From contig NZ_CP060084.1 in assembly GCF_014211975.1 (NCBI RefSeq), positions 4,833,501-4,897,500 of the forward strand: DNA of 64,000 bases. The letters are read 5' to 3'. This stretch comes from Teredinibacter haidensis. Its GTDB lineage: Bacteria; Pseudomonadota; Gammaproteobacteria; Pseudomonadales; Cellvibrionaceae. Position 1 is the first letter of the stretch. Each line of letters starts with the position of its first letter. Position numbers and translations under genes: made by a program. The notes under the pieces are model-generated. The model was not told where the DNA came from. It searched no databases and worked only from the letters and a program-made list of their open reading frames with translations. This document shows positions 53,319 through 62,570 of the stretch, piece by piece.

Positions 53319-55826
53319 ATGCTCTGTCACAGAATAAAAAGTGAGTCGCCAGTGTTTATAGCATTCGATATTTCTCGAGTAAAAGGTATGTCGCTGGCAT
53401 TGGTTGTCTGCCTGTTTGGTTCCACGGCGATCGCCAGTGCATCGGTGAATGTAACATCTGCGCTTACTGCGCGTACTATCTTGATTGACGATAATGCATT
53501 TTCTGCGAGTTCTGTAAATGTATTGGCGGGCACAAGGCAAACGTTATTTACCGACAGTATTTACCAGTATGCTGCTTTTTATAATGCGGACGGCAAGGTT
53601 GTTGTGGCAAAAAGACGGTTGGGAGACGATCACTGGGAAAAGCGTGTTACCTCCTATACCGGCAATGTTAGCGATGCCCACAATCACCTAAGCCTGATCA
53701 TTGATGGCGAAGGTTATCTCCATCTAGCGTGGGATCATCACAATACGGTTTTAAAATATGCGCGCTCAATTCAGCCGGGTAGTCTCGTGCTGGAAAAGGC
53801 GGTAATGTTGGCGGACGATCGGATTAAGCCGCAGATGGTTCAAGAGCACAGTGTGACATACCCGCAGTTTTATCGGCTGAAAAGCGGAGACCTGCTGTTT
53901 GCTTACCGTGACGGTGGCTCGGGTCGGGGAACTCTGGTGCTGAACCGATATAACACTGGGCAGAAAAGATGGCAGCGATTACACAGTAGCCTGATTGATG
54001 GTGAAGGCGAGCGCAGTGCTTATTGGGATATGAGCCTAGACAGCAACGGCGTGTTGCACCTCGCCTGGATATGGCGGGAAACACCCGACGTTGCGAGCAA
54101 TCACGACATTGCTTACGCACAGTCTCGCGATGAGGGTAAAACTTGGACTCGTATCGATGGCAGCGAGTATAAACTCCCCATTACCAGAAGGATTGCCGAA
54201 CTTGCGTGGCCGGTTCCACAAAACCATAAACTGATGAATCCACCGGTGATTGCTGCAGACGGCAATAGTAATCCGTTCATCGCTAGTTATTGGGCGGACT
54301 CTCCAGGGGGAAAGCCTCGTTACCATGTACTCTACCATCGGCAAGCGTCATCCGGGTGGCAGGTAATCACGGCGTTGGCGCCTGCTCATAACTTCTCTCT
54401 CAGTGGTACCGGAACTAAACGTCCTCCGCTGTCTCGCGCGGCGTTGTTGGTTGAGCCTAAAGGGCGATTTCATCTGATCTTTCGCGATGATTTTTCCGAT
54501 GGAAATATTATTGCTGCAACTGTAGACAGCCTCGATACCCCCGTTTGGCGCTACAAGCGGCTGATGGATGAAAATACTGGAGCATGGGAGCCAAGTGTTG
54601 ATCCTGAATTATGGCGACGTCTGCAGCAGGTACACCTGCTATTGCAAAAAGTGGATCAGCTGGACGGCAATGATGTAAAGCATTCACAGGCCGCGGCCAA
54701 TGCCATTAAGTTGCTGATCTGGAGCCCGAACTGGGAGCGTCATCAGGAGCTTTCGCCAGTTCAGGGTGAAGGAATCGCAGAGAATTTAACGAAGCCACTG
54801 ATTAAACGGGATGTCCTTCAAGTGGCCGAAAAAGCCGCCGATTGGCAGTGGCGGCATATGGTGTTTGAGGGCCACCATTATCATCCGCGCGGTTGGGCGC
54901 AAGCGCCTTTTTTGATGGGGAATCTTGCCATTGCACCGCTGTTATCGAATAGCGATCTCGAACAGCGTGTAGTCGACTATGGCGATACCTATGGTTGGGC
55001 GCCGCACCGCAGCCTTTACGATGCAGACGATCACGCCATTGTTCAGCCCTACTTGACTCTGTATCTGAGGCGTCGTGAGGCGAAAATGCTCACGGCTTCA
55101 AAGCAGCGATTCGATCAGATCTTGGAACAGCCTTCCCCCTCGAGTATGGATTGGGGCAATCCCGATAGCCGCCATCGCTGGACGTGGAGCGATTCCCTTT
55201 TTATGGGCCCAAACAGTTGGCTGTTGATGTATAGGGTAACGGGAAACGATGAATATCTGAAATTTATGGATGAAGAGTGGGCGGCTACTACCGAGCGGCT
55301 CTATCGGCCGGAGATTGGACTCTATTTTCGCGATGAATCCTATTTGGATGTGCGTGAGCCCAATGGAAAAACTCTTCATTGGTCAAGGGGAACCGGCTGG
55401 TCGATTGCGGGGCTAGCGAGGGTGCTCGAGAATTACCCCCAAAACCGCGAAGTCTACGAGGGCTATACTGTTCAGTTTAAGCAGATGGCTGCGGCATTTG
55501 CCAATGCCCAGCAATCCGATGGCCTCTGGCGACCGGGGTTGCTCGATCCCAATACGCATACAGCCAAAGAAAGCAGCGGTAGCTCTTTTGCCGTATTTGC
55601 TCTCGCCTGGGGGATCAATCACGGTCTTTTGGATAAGCAAAGGTATTTTCCTGCGGTTGTTAAAGGCTGGAATGCGTTGGTCAATTGCGTTACCGACGAC
55701 GGAAAGCTTGAGCACGTTCAGCCTATAGGCGCTGCCCCTCACGGTTTTGATCCTGCCAATACGGAGCCTTTTGCCGTTGGTGCCTTTCTGTTGGCCGCCA
55801 GTGAAGTTGCCGAGCTGGGCCAATGA
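53319..55826 (+). CDS. Fusion of BNR_4 beta-propeller (lyase/rhamnosidase-type) and GH105/GH88-like unsaturated glucuronyl hydrolase
   Basis: 835 residues from ATG 53319, with GGAG four nt upstream; an internal ATG at 53388 would start directly at the signal peptide (cleavage after TAIASA). Residues ~45-400 form a BNR_4-type seven-bladed propeller: DAHNHLSLIIDGEGYLHLAWD, TYPQFYRLKSGDLLFAYRDGG, YWDMSLDSNGVLHLAW. That superfamily includes ulvan lyases PL24/25 and, as I recall, GH145 and PL42 rhamnose-glucuronate enzymes. Residues ~505-835 form an (alpha/alpha)6 GH105-like domain: YDADDHAIVQPYL, WSDSLFMGPNSW and HWSRGTGWSIAGLARVL. One chain could thus cut a Rha-GlcA (or Rha3S-GlcA) linkage and release the unsaturated uronate. 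It overlaps the next gene by 4 nt (ATGA). Confidence 0.8.
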   Translation: MLCHRIKSESPVFIAFDISRVKGMSLALVVCLFGSTAIASASVNVTSALTARTILIDDNAFSASSVNVLAGTRQTLFTDSIYQYAAFYNADGKVVVAKRRLGDDHWEKRVTSYTGNVSDAHNHLSLIIDGEGYLHLAWDHHNTVLKYARSIQPGSLVLEKAVMLADDRIKPQMVQEHSVTYPQFYRLKSGDLLFAYRDGGSGRGTLVLNRYNTGQKRWQRLHSSLIDGEGERSAYWDMSLDSNGVLHLAWIWRETPDVASNHDIAYAQSRDEGKTWTRIDGSEYKLPITRRIAELAWPVPQNHKLMNPPVIAADGNSNPFIASYWADSPGGKPRYHVLYHRQASSGWQVITALAPAHNFSLSGTGTKRPPLSRAALLVEPKGRFHLIFRDDFSDGNIIAATVDSLDTPVWRYKRLMDENTGAWEPSVDPELWRRLQQVHLLLQKVDQLDGNDVKHSQAAANAIKLLIWSPNWERHQELSPVQGEGIAENLTKPLIKRDVLQVAEKAADWQWRHMVFEGHHYHPRGWAQAPFLMGNLAIAPLLSNSDLEQRVVDYGDTYGWAPHRSLYDADDHAIVQPYLTLYLRRREAKMLTASKQRFDQILEQPSPSSMDWGNPDSRHRWTWSDSLFMGPNSWLLMYRVTGNDEYLKFMDEEWAATTERLYRPEIGLYFRDESYLDVREPNGKTLHWSRGTGWSIAGLARVLENYPQNREVYEGYTVQFKQMAAAFANAQQSDGLWRPGLLDPNTHTAKESSGSSFAVFALAWGINHGLLDKQRYFPAVVKGWNALVNCVTDDGKLEHVQPIGAAPHGFDPANTEPFAVGAFLLAASEVAELGQ

Positions 55827-57028
55827 GTACTGCAAAGGCGGGACTTCTCAGTCGCTATGCGGTGTCATTGGTTTTGGTTTTTTTCGCCTCTTACGTACAG
55901 ACGGCTTGTGCGACGACTATCGAGATAAAAAACCCGTCGGCTCTAACACGGGCGTCTGAAACAATTGCCATACCTGTGACCACTCTCCGAGCTGAAATCG
56001 GCAATCAGCCATTAGAGCAGCTATTGGTAAAAGACGAGTCGAACCGATACCAGTTAACGCAATTTATCGATAACGATTTGGATGGCAAACTTGATGAGTT
56101 GCTTTTTCAAGTGTCGCTAAAGGCTTATGAGGTACGCCGATTTACCCTGGAATTTCGCTTAGATAGCGAAGAAAAAAAGCCGCGCTCGAATGCGGTGGCC
56201 ATATCCCGCTTTGTACCAGAGCGATTCGACGATTACGCATGGGAGAATAATCGTGTGGCTTTCCGCGCGTTTGGCCCGAAACTCCAAAAAATGGCCGAAA
56301 GCGGTATCGACGGTGGCAGTATTTCCAGTGGTATTGACGTCTGGCTGAAGCGTGTTAGTTATCCCATCCTCGACAGTTGGTATCAGCGGAATCTGACAAC
56401 GCCTGGCTATTACCATACTGATCACGGCGAAGGTTACGATCCCTACCATGTTGGTAAAAGCCGAGGGTTGGGCGGAACCGGGCTTTGGCAAAACGGGAAA
56501 TTTTCCACATCCAGAAATTTCACCGATTGGAAAGTCATTGCCAATGGCCCTATACGCTCCACTTTTGAATTGTACTATGCACCTTGGAGTGCATACGGCA
56601 TTCGAGAGACAAAGCGAATATCATTGGATTTGCACAGCCATTTCTCCACTATTAAGGTGTCGTGGACAGCGGCCGCTGTGCCCGAAAGCCAATATGCTGT
56701 CGGGCTGGCTTTGCACAAGGCCGAAGGGCGTACCGCTATGAACACCAGGGCCGGGTGGGCGCGGTATTGGGAGCCGATGGATGATTCTTGGTTGGGTACC
56801 GGGCTGATTTTTAACCCGCAGGATGTTACTGATATGTTTAAACGAGAGGCCAGAATGGAAGATGACAATCATATCGTTGTGTTAATTCGGCCCTCTGCAA
56901 CCTTCAGTTACTCGGTAGGCTTTGCCTGGCTGAAATCCCCGTATATTGACTCTGCCGAAGGTTGGGATTCCATTGTCGCCGCAGAGGTGAACAAGCGCGT
57001 GGCCCCTCTGGTTTTTTCGTTCAAATAA
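55823..57028 (+). CDS. DUF4861 family exported protein
   Basis: 401 residues with a signal peptide (hydrophobic stretch SLVLVFFASYVQTACA; a cysteine near the cleavage site leaves lipidation possible). Matches the DUF4861 pattern: FIDNDLDGKLDELLFQVSL early, then VWLKRVSYPILDSWY, GEGYDPYHVGKSRGLGGTG, and ESQYAVGLALHKAEG. Predicted mostly beta. DUF4861 proteins occur in pectin, rhamnogalacturonan and uronate loci; their activity is not known to me. Start overlaps the previous stop (ATGA), so translation is coupled. It ends the operon that begins with the DUF2264 gene; a terminator lies at 57376-57421. Confidence 0.82.
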   Translation: MSTAKAGLLSRYAVSLVLVFFASYVQTACATTIEIKNPSALTRASETIAIPVTTLRAEIGNQPLEQLLVKDESNRYQLTQFIDNDLDGKLDELLFQVSLKAYEVRRFTLEFRLDSEEKKPRSNAVAISRFVPERFDDYAWENNRVAFRAFGPKLQKMAESGIDGGSISSGIDVWLKRVSYPILDSWYQRNLTTPGYYHTDHGEGYDPYHVGKSRGLGGTGLWQNGKFSTSRNFTDWKVIANGPIRSTFELYYAPWSAYGIRETKRISLDLHSHFSTIKVSWTAAAVPESQYAVGLALHKAEGRTAMNTRAGWARYWEPMDDSWLGTGLIFNPQDVTDMFKREARMEDDNHIVVLIRPSATFSYSVGFAWLKSPYIDSAEGWDSIVAAEVNKRVAPLVFSFK

Positions 57029-57578
57029 TAATTGCCCAACGATTTTCGTGTTCGCCAGCAAACGTCAAATTCAGTGACTTTCGTCACATTAACAATTGTA
57101 CGTTAAGGGTTCTTAATGCCAATTCTGTCTTACTATTGTTATGTGAGTGTTTGAACAAATGAGATGTCGTTGCTGTGCGCGAAAGCATTGCTGTATAGGT
57201 AGCGTTGTAATCGAACCTGAGGAACGAATATTGTCGGCCTTTACTACGTCGTGAATGTAAACCGTGGGTTGATGCTGGTGGCGCGACGGTGGTGGAGTAG
57301 TTAATCAGGATTGGCGGTTTGCTGGTAAAGTTTATAGTAATTTAGCTGGAGTTTGCTTTTTAGAATACTCTCCTTTGCCGGTACTAGGACTGTTAATTGT
57401 CCAAACTACCGGCATTTTTTTGTCTCGGTTTTTCTGTTTTTGCGGGGCTACGCATTATCGGATGGGCATCGCCTTCATATATAGAAATGTGCCGTGAATT
57501 TTAATCTTGGTTCGGGAAAGTGGGTTGCCGAAATATGGTTTTGATTTTTCGGTATTACTTGATGTTGCACACAGCAGT
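57029..57578. other. Intergenic region between converging operons
   Basis: 550 nt between the DUF4861 stop and the stop of the convergent TonB receptor gene. It contains a strong plus-strand terminator (57376-57421). No gene is supported; a minus 80-codon frame at 57455-57697 overlaps the receptor C-terminus in another frame. Confidence 0.6.
57376..57421 (+). terminator. Intrinsic terminator of the DUF2264-DUF4861 operon
   Basis: Eight-bp stem TGCCGGTA / TACCGGCA with an inner GGAC / GTCC pairing, followed by seven T. Lies 348 nt after the DUF4861 stop. Confidence 0.85.
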
Positions 57579-60557
57579 CTAAAATCGACCTCGAATACCC
57601 ACTGAATAGCGAATGCCTGTATCTTCGTATTCCAACAACCGTTCTCTGAAGACTGAATAGGTACGCAGCTTGGAGTGAGTGATATTAATCCCCTCAAAGA
57701 CTAATTCGAGGTTGGGGTGGAATTGCCAGGCGGCGCTGACATCCAGTTGTCCGAATGCTTCAACGGTTTCTGGCTGGCTTTGAGTGCTAATGGCTGCGCG
57801 CAGGAAATCATCACGAAAGTTGTAGGCTAGCCGAGAGTGGAAGTGGCCTCGCTCGTAGAATGCGATGATATTGTAGGTATCGGACATACCCTCCAGGGTG
57901 AAGTCGAGTTGGTCTTCGCCAGTAGATTTTTCGCCGATCCCTTCGACGGAGGTATAGTTGGCCTGCAGGCCAAAGCCATTGTTAAACGTGTGTAACAGGG
58001 ACAATTCCAACCCCGCCAGGGCTGCACTCTCAGCATTTTGGGGAATGGAAACAACAAAGTTGCCTTCTTCGTGATTCAGTAGGGATTCGACTTGTGTTGT
58101 TTCCGAAATAAAATTGTCGACATCTTTGTAAAATAAATTGATTCCAACATGATGTTTTTTTCCGTAATACCAGGACCACGACAAGTCGGCATTGAGTGCT
58201 TCGTAAGCACTCAATTTTGGGTTTCCACGGCTGGCCTGAGTTGCTCCCACGCGCAGGTTGTAGTCGCCCAATGTTGGTCTCAAACGATTTAAGCTTGGTC
58301 GAGTAATCGTTCTAGATAGTGCCAGTCGCAGGATTTTGTCTTCCGTTAAGTTGAGCTTTACATTGAGTGCTGGAAGTAGGTGGTCATATCGGTTTTTCGC
58401 GATAACGGGTATCGGATCAGAGATAATGAGATTGAGGTTGGTGGGGTCGGTTTCGTCATGAACAATATCAATAGCATCCTGTTGAAACCCACTTGCAGTA
58501 ATATGCGTTTGGCTGTGGCGAAGGCCGATATTGGCAGTCCATGGCATTCCCCTAAATTCATTCGACAGGTTCAGTTGTACATAGGCTTCTAGTGGTCTTT
58601 CTTTAATTTTCCAGGAGTCTACCGGTTTGTAGAGAGCGGTGCTGCCCCCGTAGGCTTTGGCTTCGTCAATCGTGTCCGCTAGGGGGTGGGCGGTGTCTTT
58701 GATTGCGGTTTGAATATGTGAGTCGGACCACAAATAGTTGACATATTCGGTGGTATCGAAAGTAAACCAAGTAACGGGTGCGTTGCCTTCCAGAAAGTCT
58801 GAGGCATCCAGTGTGCTGAAAAGATTGTCGGGGAGATCAAATTGATACCCCGAAAATTCGCCACCAGAAGGGGATTTAAAGTTGGATTTCTGTTTGGTTC
58901 GGGTTGAGGTAAAAATACCGTACTCAAATTCATCAATTAATTCGAGATTACTGGATTGAATAAAGTCTATTTTTAACTGTTTTACCGTATCTCGTGAATC
59001 ATCGCCTTCGAAATAAATAGCATGGCTGCGAAGGTCTCCCACACTGCTCTGTCTGCTGTGAACAATACTGGGGTAGTTTTCGCCTTGATGGTAGGCGTAG
59101 CTCGGGTTCGCGTTCGGAACACCGGCAACTACAAACTCGTCGTTTCCGCCGTTATCATTTCTTGCGCTGGAGTAGGATAAGTCGATGTTCGTCGTTAACC
59201 AAGTGTTCACATGCCAGAGTGTGTTCATTCCCAATAGCATGGTTTGCGTGGGACGGTTCCGTGTTAGTTGAACAAAATCACCAGCCAGTGCAAGGTTCTC
59301 TTTATAGCTGTAGCTGAGCAAAGTGTTGTTATCGTCGAGGGTCGCGGAGGCGATTGTTTCGCCGTAGTCATGTGTCCAGTTGGCAGAGGAAGTAATGTTT
59401 GATTTTACATTGAACTCGGCATACAGGGCATCGGCGGTAAACAGTAGGTTGTTGTTTGGACGCAGTTGTGTCGAGATGGTGCCGCTAGTTCGGGTTCGAG
59501 TGCCCGTGTCGATTCGAAAATCCAGATTGCGGGGGATTCTCGCCATACTGTAATTACCCGTACCATTCTTGTCTGCTACGTAACTTAGGTCTCGAATCAG
59601 CCAGCCCTCTGTTACGGCGCTGTGAAACAGGTAATCCCGCTGCTCGTGATTGAGGGATATAAGTGTACCAAATTGGTCATTCGAATAGCTGACCAGCCCC
59701 GAGTAGTGAGGGGAGAGCGTATCGGCTAATGAGTCAAATGTGGATTTGATAAAGAATCCGCTGCGAATCCCTTCAAAATCGAGCGGCTTTGTTGAAACGA
59801 GGTCGATGGTCGAGCCAATGCCTCCACTGGGTAGTGTGGCGTTATAGGATTTGTACGCACGAGCACCACTGATAAGCTCCGAAGCAAGGACATCGAAACT
59901 GAATTCGCGGCCTTCGTTTTCAGTTGCCAGCACACGGCCATTATAAAGTACTGTATTAAATTCCGGGCCGAACCCCCGCACGGTGACCAACTGGCCTTCC
60001 CCTCCATTTCTGTCAATCGAGATACCCGTAACACGCTGTAACGCTTCAGCCACATTCTGGTCCGGGTATTTACCCAGGTCTTCGCTGACCACAATATCGA
60101 TAATGGAGCCAGCTTGGCGTTTGGCCCGGAGGGAACGCTGGACACTGTTGAAGTAACCAATAGTAATTATTTCTTCTTCGACATTGTCTTTATTTGGTGT
60201 GTGGGGAAGTCTTGCGAACTCGTTGGTACCTAGAGTGGGGTTTGTGGCTTTAACAACAATATAGCCGTCATTTTTTTCGAAGCTTAAGGGGGTATTTTGA
60301 ACCAGTACTTCCGCGGCAGCTTCTAGTGAATAGAGGCCTTTTAATGCGGGGCTTTGGTGGCGGCTTACAATATCAAAATCGAAAATAACAGATGTTTGTG
60401 TTGCTTGGCCAAGCTGGATTAATGCTTTATCTGTACGTTGCGCTGCAATATTTAGTTCGTAAATCTGAGGTTCCAATTGAGCGAAAAGGGCATTGGAAAA
60501 GGTTGCCCCCATTATGATGGCGGCAACCTTTAACAGCCGGGCAATACTGGCTGGCAT
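57579..60557 (-). CDS. TonB-dependent receptor with N-terminal STN signalling domain
   Basis: 992 residues if translated from ATG 60557, where the signal peptide (ARLLKVAAIIMGATFSNALFAQ) begins; a GTG at 60704 inside the fecR 3' end is an alternative and neither has a good ribosome site. Residues ~28-80 form an STN domain (YELNIAAQRTDKALIQLGQ, VIFDFDIVSRHQ), which contacts a FecR-type anti-sigma factor. The plug carries LGKYPDQNVAEALQRVTGI and GGEGQLVTVRGFGPEFN, making it a paralogue of the receptor at 47331. The barrel ends in GIRGRF. FecR and an ECF sigma gene lie directly upstream, so this is the sensing receptor of a surface-signalling set. The ligand is probably a glycan from the neighbouring locus rather than iron. 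Confidence 0.9.
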   Translation of the reverse strand: MPASIARLLKVAAIIMGATFSNALFAQLEPQIYELNIAAQRTDKALIQLGQATQTSVIFDFDIVSRHQSPALKGLYSLEAAAEVLVQNTPLSFEKNDGYIVVKATNPTLGTNEFARLPHTPNKDNVEEEIITIGYFNSVQRSLRAKRQAGSIIDIVVSEDLGKYPDQNVAEALQRVTGISIDRNGGEGQLVTVRGFGPEFNTVLYNGRVLATENEGREFSFDVLASELISGARAYKSYNATLPSGGIGSTIDLVSTKPLDFEGIRSGFFIKSTFDSLADTLSPHYSGLVSYSNDQFGTLISLNHEQRDYLFHSAVTEGWLIRDLSYVADKNGTGNYSMARIPRNLDFRIDTGTRTRTSGTISTQLRPNNNLLFTADALYAEFNVKSNITSSANWTHDYGETIASATLDDNNTLLSYSYKENLALAGDFVQLTRNRPTQTMLLGMNTLWHVNTWLTTNIDLSYSSARNDNGGNDEFVVAGVPNANPSYAYHQGENYPSIVHSRQSSVGDLRSHAIYFEGDDSRDTVKQLKIDFIQSSNLELIDEFEYGIFTSTRTKQKSNFKSPSGGEFSGYQFDLPDNLFSTLDASDFLEGNAPVTWFTFDTTEYVNYLWSDSHIQTAIKDTAHPLADTIDEAKAYGGSTALYKPVDSWKIKERPLEAYVQLNLSNEFRGMPWTANIGLRHSQTHITASGFQQDAIDIVHDETDPTNLNLIISDPIPVIAKNRYDHLLPALNVKLNLTEDKILRLALSRTITRPSLNRLRPTLGDYNLRVGATQASRGNPKLSAYEALNADLSWSWYYGKKHHVGINLFYKDVDNFISETTQVESLLNHEEGNFVVSIPQNAESAALAGLELSLLHTFNNGFGLQANYTSVEGIGEKSTGEDQLDFTLEGMSDTYNIIAFYERGHFHSRLAYNFRDDFLRAAISTQSQPETVEAFGQLDVSAAWQFHPNLELVFEGINITHSKLRTYSVFRERLLEYEDTGIRYSVGIRGRF

Positions 60558-60663
60558 ATGAAACAGCGGGGGGGATTGAGTGTTATCTTTTATAGAGAGG
60601 ATACACGTTTGCTCCTTCTGTGAGCGTAATGGATGCACGTTTTTTTTGTATCTACTCGTATCG

Positions 60664-61725
60664 CTATGTGTCGTAAGGCGATCCTTTGGAAAGAAGTATG
60701 TCACCGTTACCCAGTTTGGTAACTTTGATGGAAAAACTTTTACTCAGTGTTTGCAGTAGGGAATCAATATTATCTGTTTTAAAGTGACCACCAATTCTAA
60801 TTTTTGCGACATTGCTGTCTTTAACGACAATGTTGCTGGAGGTATAGCGAGATATTTCTTCAATTGCAACACCGAGCTCAATACCATTAAAGATTAAAGC
60901 GCCGTCGAGCCAGGCAAGCTTTTGTTCCAGTTCTGTCTGGTTGAGAGCTTCAGGCTCTTGCAGCGTGCGGTTTATACGAACGCTGTATCCCTGTGTGAGT
61001 ATTGCCTGATTGTCGTCTGTAATTACGGTGTCAAATTTTTGTTGGTGGGGGGCCGCATTGGCAAAGACTTTTACCGTTCCTTCGCTGACAGCAACATCGA
61101 CTTGGCTGTTTAAGTATCGCACATTAAAAGCGGTGCCCACGGCCCAAACGAAGCTATTTGCGGCTTTCACTACAAAAGGGTACTGCTTGTTTTTGGCAAC
61201 TTCGAAATTCGCTTCACCTTTAATCAGGGAGATTGTGCGCCTTTCTTCTCTATAGTCTACATCGAGTTGGGTATCGGTATTGAGCATCAGTACGCTGCCG
61301 TCAGTCAGTGTGTAGGTGGCCCTTTCGCCTGGCCGCGTTTCAAAGTGTTGCGTGTTATCGAGTTCAATATTAATAAACAGTGCGAGAACAATAGAAAAGG
61401 CAGCTGCGGCAAAACCTCCGGTAAGTGAGTAGGCATAAAGTTTGGGTAGTCCCAACCAGCGGCGCCTCGATTTTTGGACTTGATGGGGGTTGGTTTGAGT
61501 GTTCGCCCGTGGAAAAATCCTTGCAAGATCCTCTAGTATGGCCATGTTGTCCCACTGTTTGACTACTTTTAAAAAATAGCTGCTGTGGTAGGGGCTCTGT
61601 TTTATCCATTGGTGAAATTCGTTCGTTTCGGCGGGCGAAAGGGGAGCTTCGTCCATTCTAACCAGCCATTCGGCAGCCTGATGTTTGATATCGTTGATAT
61701 TGGTGTCGGAGTTGGCCTTATCCAC
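60664..61725 (-). CDS. FecR-family anti-sigma/sigma regulator
   Basis: 353 residues from GTG 61725. This start is chosen because a near-perfect AAGGAGGAAGG lies upstream within the sigma gene 3' end; a longer frame to 61821 has no such site. An N-terminal cytoplasmic DUF4880-like anti-sigma region (AAEWLVRMDEAPLSPAE, FHQWIKQSPYH) is followed by one membrane helix (TGGFAAAAFSIVLALFINIE) and a periplasmic FecR domain (RPGERATYTLTDGSVLMLNTDT, VGTAFNVRY). The C-terminal part interacts with the STN domain of the receptor encoded downstream. It overlaps the sigma gene by 8 nt. Only mild uncertainty about the start. Confidence 0.93.
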   Translation of the reverse strand: MDKANSDTNINDIKHQAAEWLVRMDEAPLSPAETNEFHQWIKQSPYHSSYFLKVVKQWDNMAILEDLARIFPRANTQTNPHQVQKSRRRWLGLPKLYAYSLTGGFAAAAFSIVLALFINIELDNTQHFETRPGERATYTLTDGSVLMLNTDTQLDVDYREERRTISLIKGEANFEVAKNKQYPFVVKAANSFVWAVGTAFNVRYLNSQVDVAVSEGTVKVFANAAPHQQKFDTVITDDNQAILTQGYSVRINRTLQEPEALNQTELEQKLAWLDGALIFNGIELGVAIEEISRYTSSNIVVKDSNVAKIRIGGHFKTDNIDSLLQTLSKSFSIKVTKLGNGDILLSKGSPYDT

Positions 61726-62308
61726 GAGTCCTTCCTCCTTTACTAGATACAGTGCGTGTTTCATTTGGGTGATCCGTAGTTTCTGATTCCATCTCGTCCA
61801 TGAAGTCTGTGCAGCGTACAATGGCGCGGGTAATATGTATTTCCACTGTTCGAGTGCTGATCCCCATTTCCTCGGCTATACGTTTGTGGGGGTACCCGTA
61901 TACTCGTCTAAGTACAAAGGCTGTACGACATTTCTCTGGGAGATGGTCTAATGCTTGACAGAAAAATTCGAGTTTCTTTTTTGATTCAAGCTCATCCTCC
62001 AGTGAAGGACCTACTATAGAGATGCTTTCAGGAAGATAATCCCCTACCGTATCTGTCAGCTTGTTAGCTTTTTTGCTTATTTCGTTTAGCGCTAAATTTT
62101 TAGTCGTGCGATAGAGGTAGCTTTTGGGCGAGCTGATATCGGTCTTTTTATCTGCTTCCATTACTTTTAGAAAAGCTTCTTGAACAATATCCTCTGCATC
62201 TTCCGTACGTTTAAAGTACTTAGATGCAAATCGCACCAGCGAGGTACGGAGTTCTGTGAACAACCCTTCGTAGTTAGTTTTGGAGGCTCTATCGTTATTT
62301 TTCTGCAT
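61718..62308 (-). CDS. ECF-type RNA polymerase sigma factor (FecI-like)
   Basis: 196 residues. Sigma region 2 is visible in LRTSLVRFASKYFKRTEDAEDIVQEAFLKVM and sigma region 4 in LPEKCRTAFVLRRVYGYPHKRIAEEMGISTRTVEIHI, a helix-turn-helix. The size and sequence fit the FecI-like group with a FecR partner. It would direct polymerase to the genes of a TonB receptor and perhaps the nearby glycan locus once the FecR/STN receptor chain is triggered. It is the first gene of the sigma-fecR-receptor operon, with an upstream region of ~260 nt shared with galK's 3' end. Confidence 0.95.
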   Translation of the reverse strand: MQKNNDRASKTNYEGLFTELRTSLVRFASKYFKRTEDAEDIVQEAFLKVMEADKKTDISSPKSYLYRTTKNLALNEISKKANKLTDTVGDYLPESISIVGPSLEDELESKKKLEFFCQALDHLPEKCRTAFVLRRVYGYPHKRIAEEMGISTRTVEIHITRAIVRCTDFMDEMESETTDHPNETRTVSSKGGRTRG

Positions 62309-62570
62309 ATTATTAATAGCCGTTTATCGGAACCTTGTTGTTACGCGCATGCGCGTTATTCAGCGTCATGCTCTACCGGAGCCTCTGCATACGTCGATGC
62401 AGGGAACCCAGAGTATAAAGACAGGTTAGTTCACGATATCCCCTACACGTAGTGGAATTTTTTTGTGATGTATTCGAGGGAGGGGGATTAAAGGCAAGGC
62501 TTGGCCAGAGGGAGGAATAATGAAGGTGGGGGTATAATATACCGCCACCTTTTTTCTGGGCTTTCTTGTG
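62309..62570. promoter_or_regulatory. Region upstream of the sigma gene, with a hairpin near the galK 3' end
   Basis: Holds the sigma operon promoter. A hairpin at 62524-62550 precedes it. A 90-codon plus frame (62180-62452) overlaps the sigma gene antisense and is not supported. Confidence 0.45.
62524..62556. terminator. Hairpin terminator downstream of galK
   Basis: AGGTGG / CCACCT outer stem with an inner GGTAT / ATACC and one G-G mismatch; followed by six T on the plus strand and TTCATTATT on the minus strand. It lies directly after the galK stop and may also block plus-strand transcription into galK. Confidence 0.65.

Noticed and set aside
53319..57028. Ulvan utilization locus
   Set aside because: BNR_4 and GH105 would fit, but no sulfatase gene is present and the GH30/GH2/vSGLT genes point to galactan; kept only as an alternative.
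62180..62452. 90-codon plus frame near the sigma gene start
   Set aside because: Largely antisense to the sigma factor gene with no supporting features.
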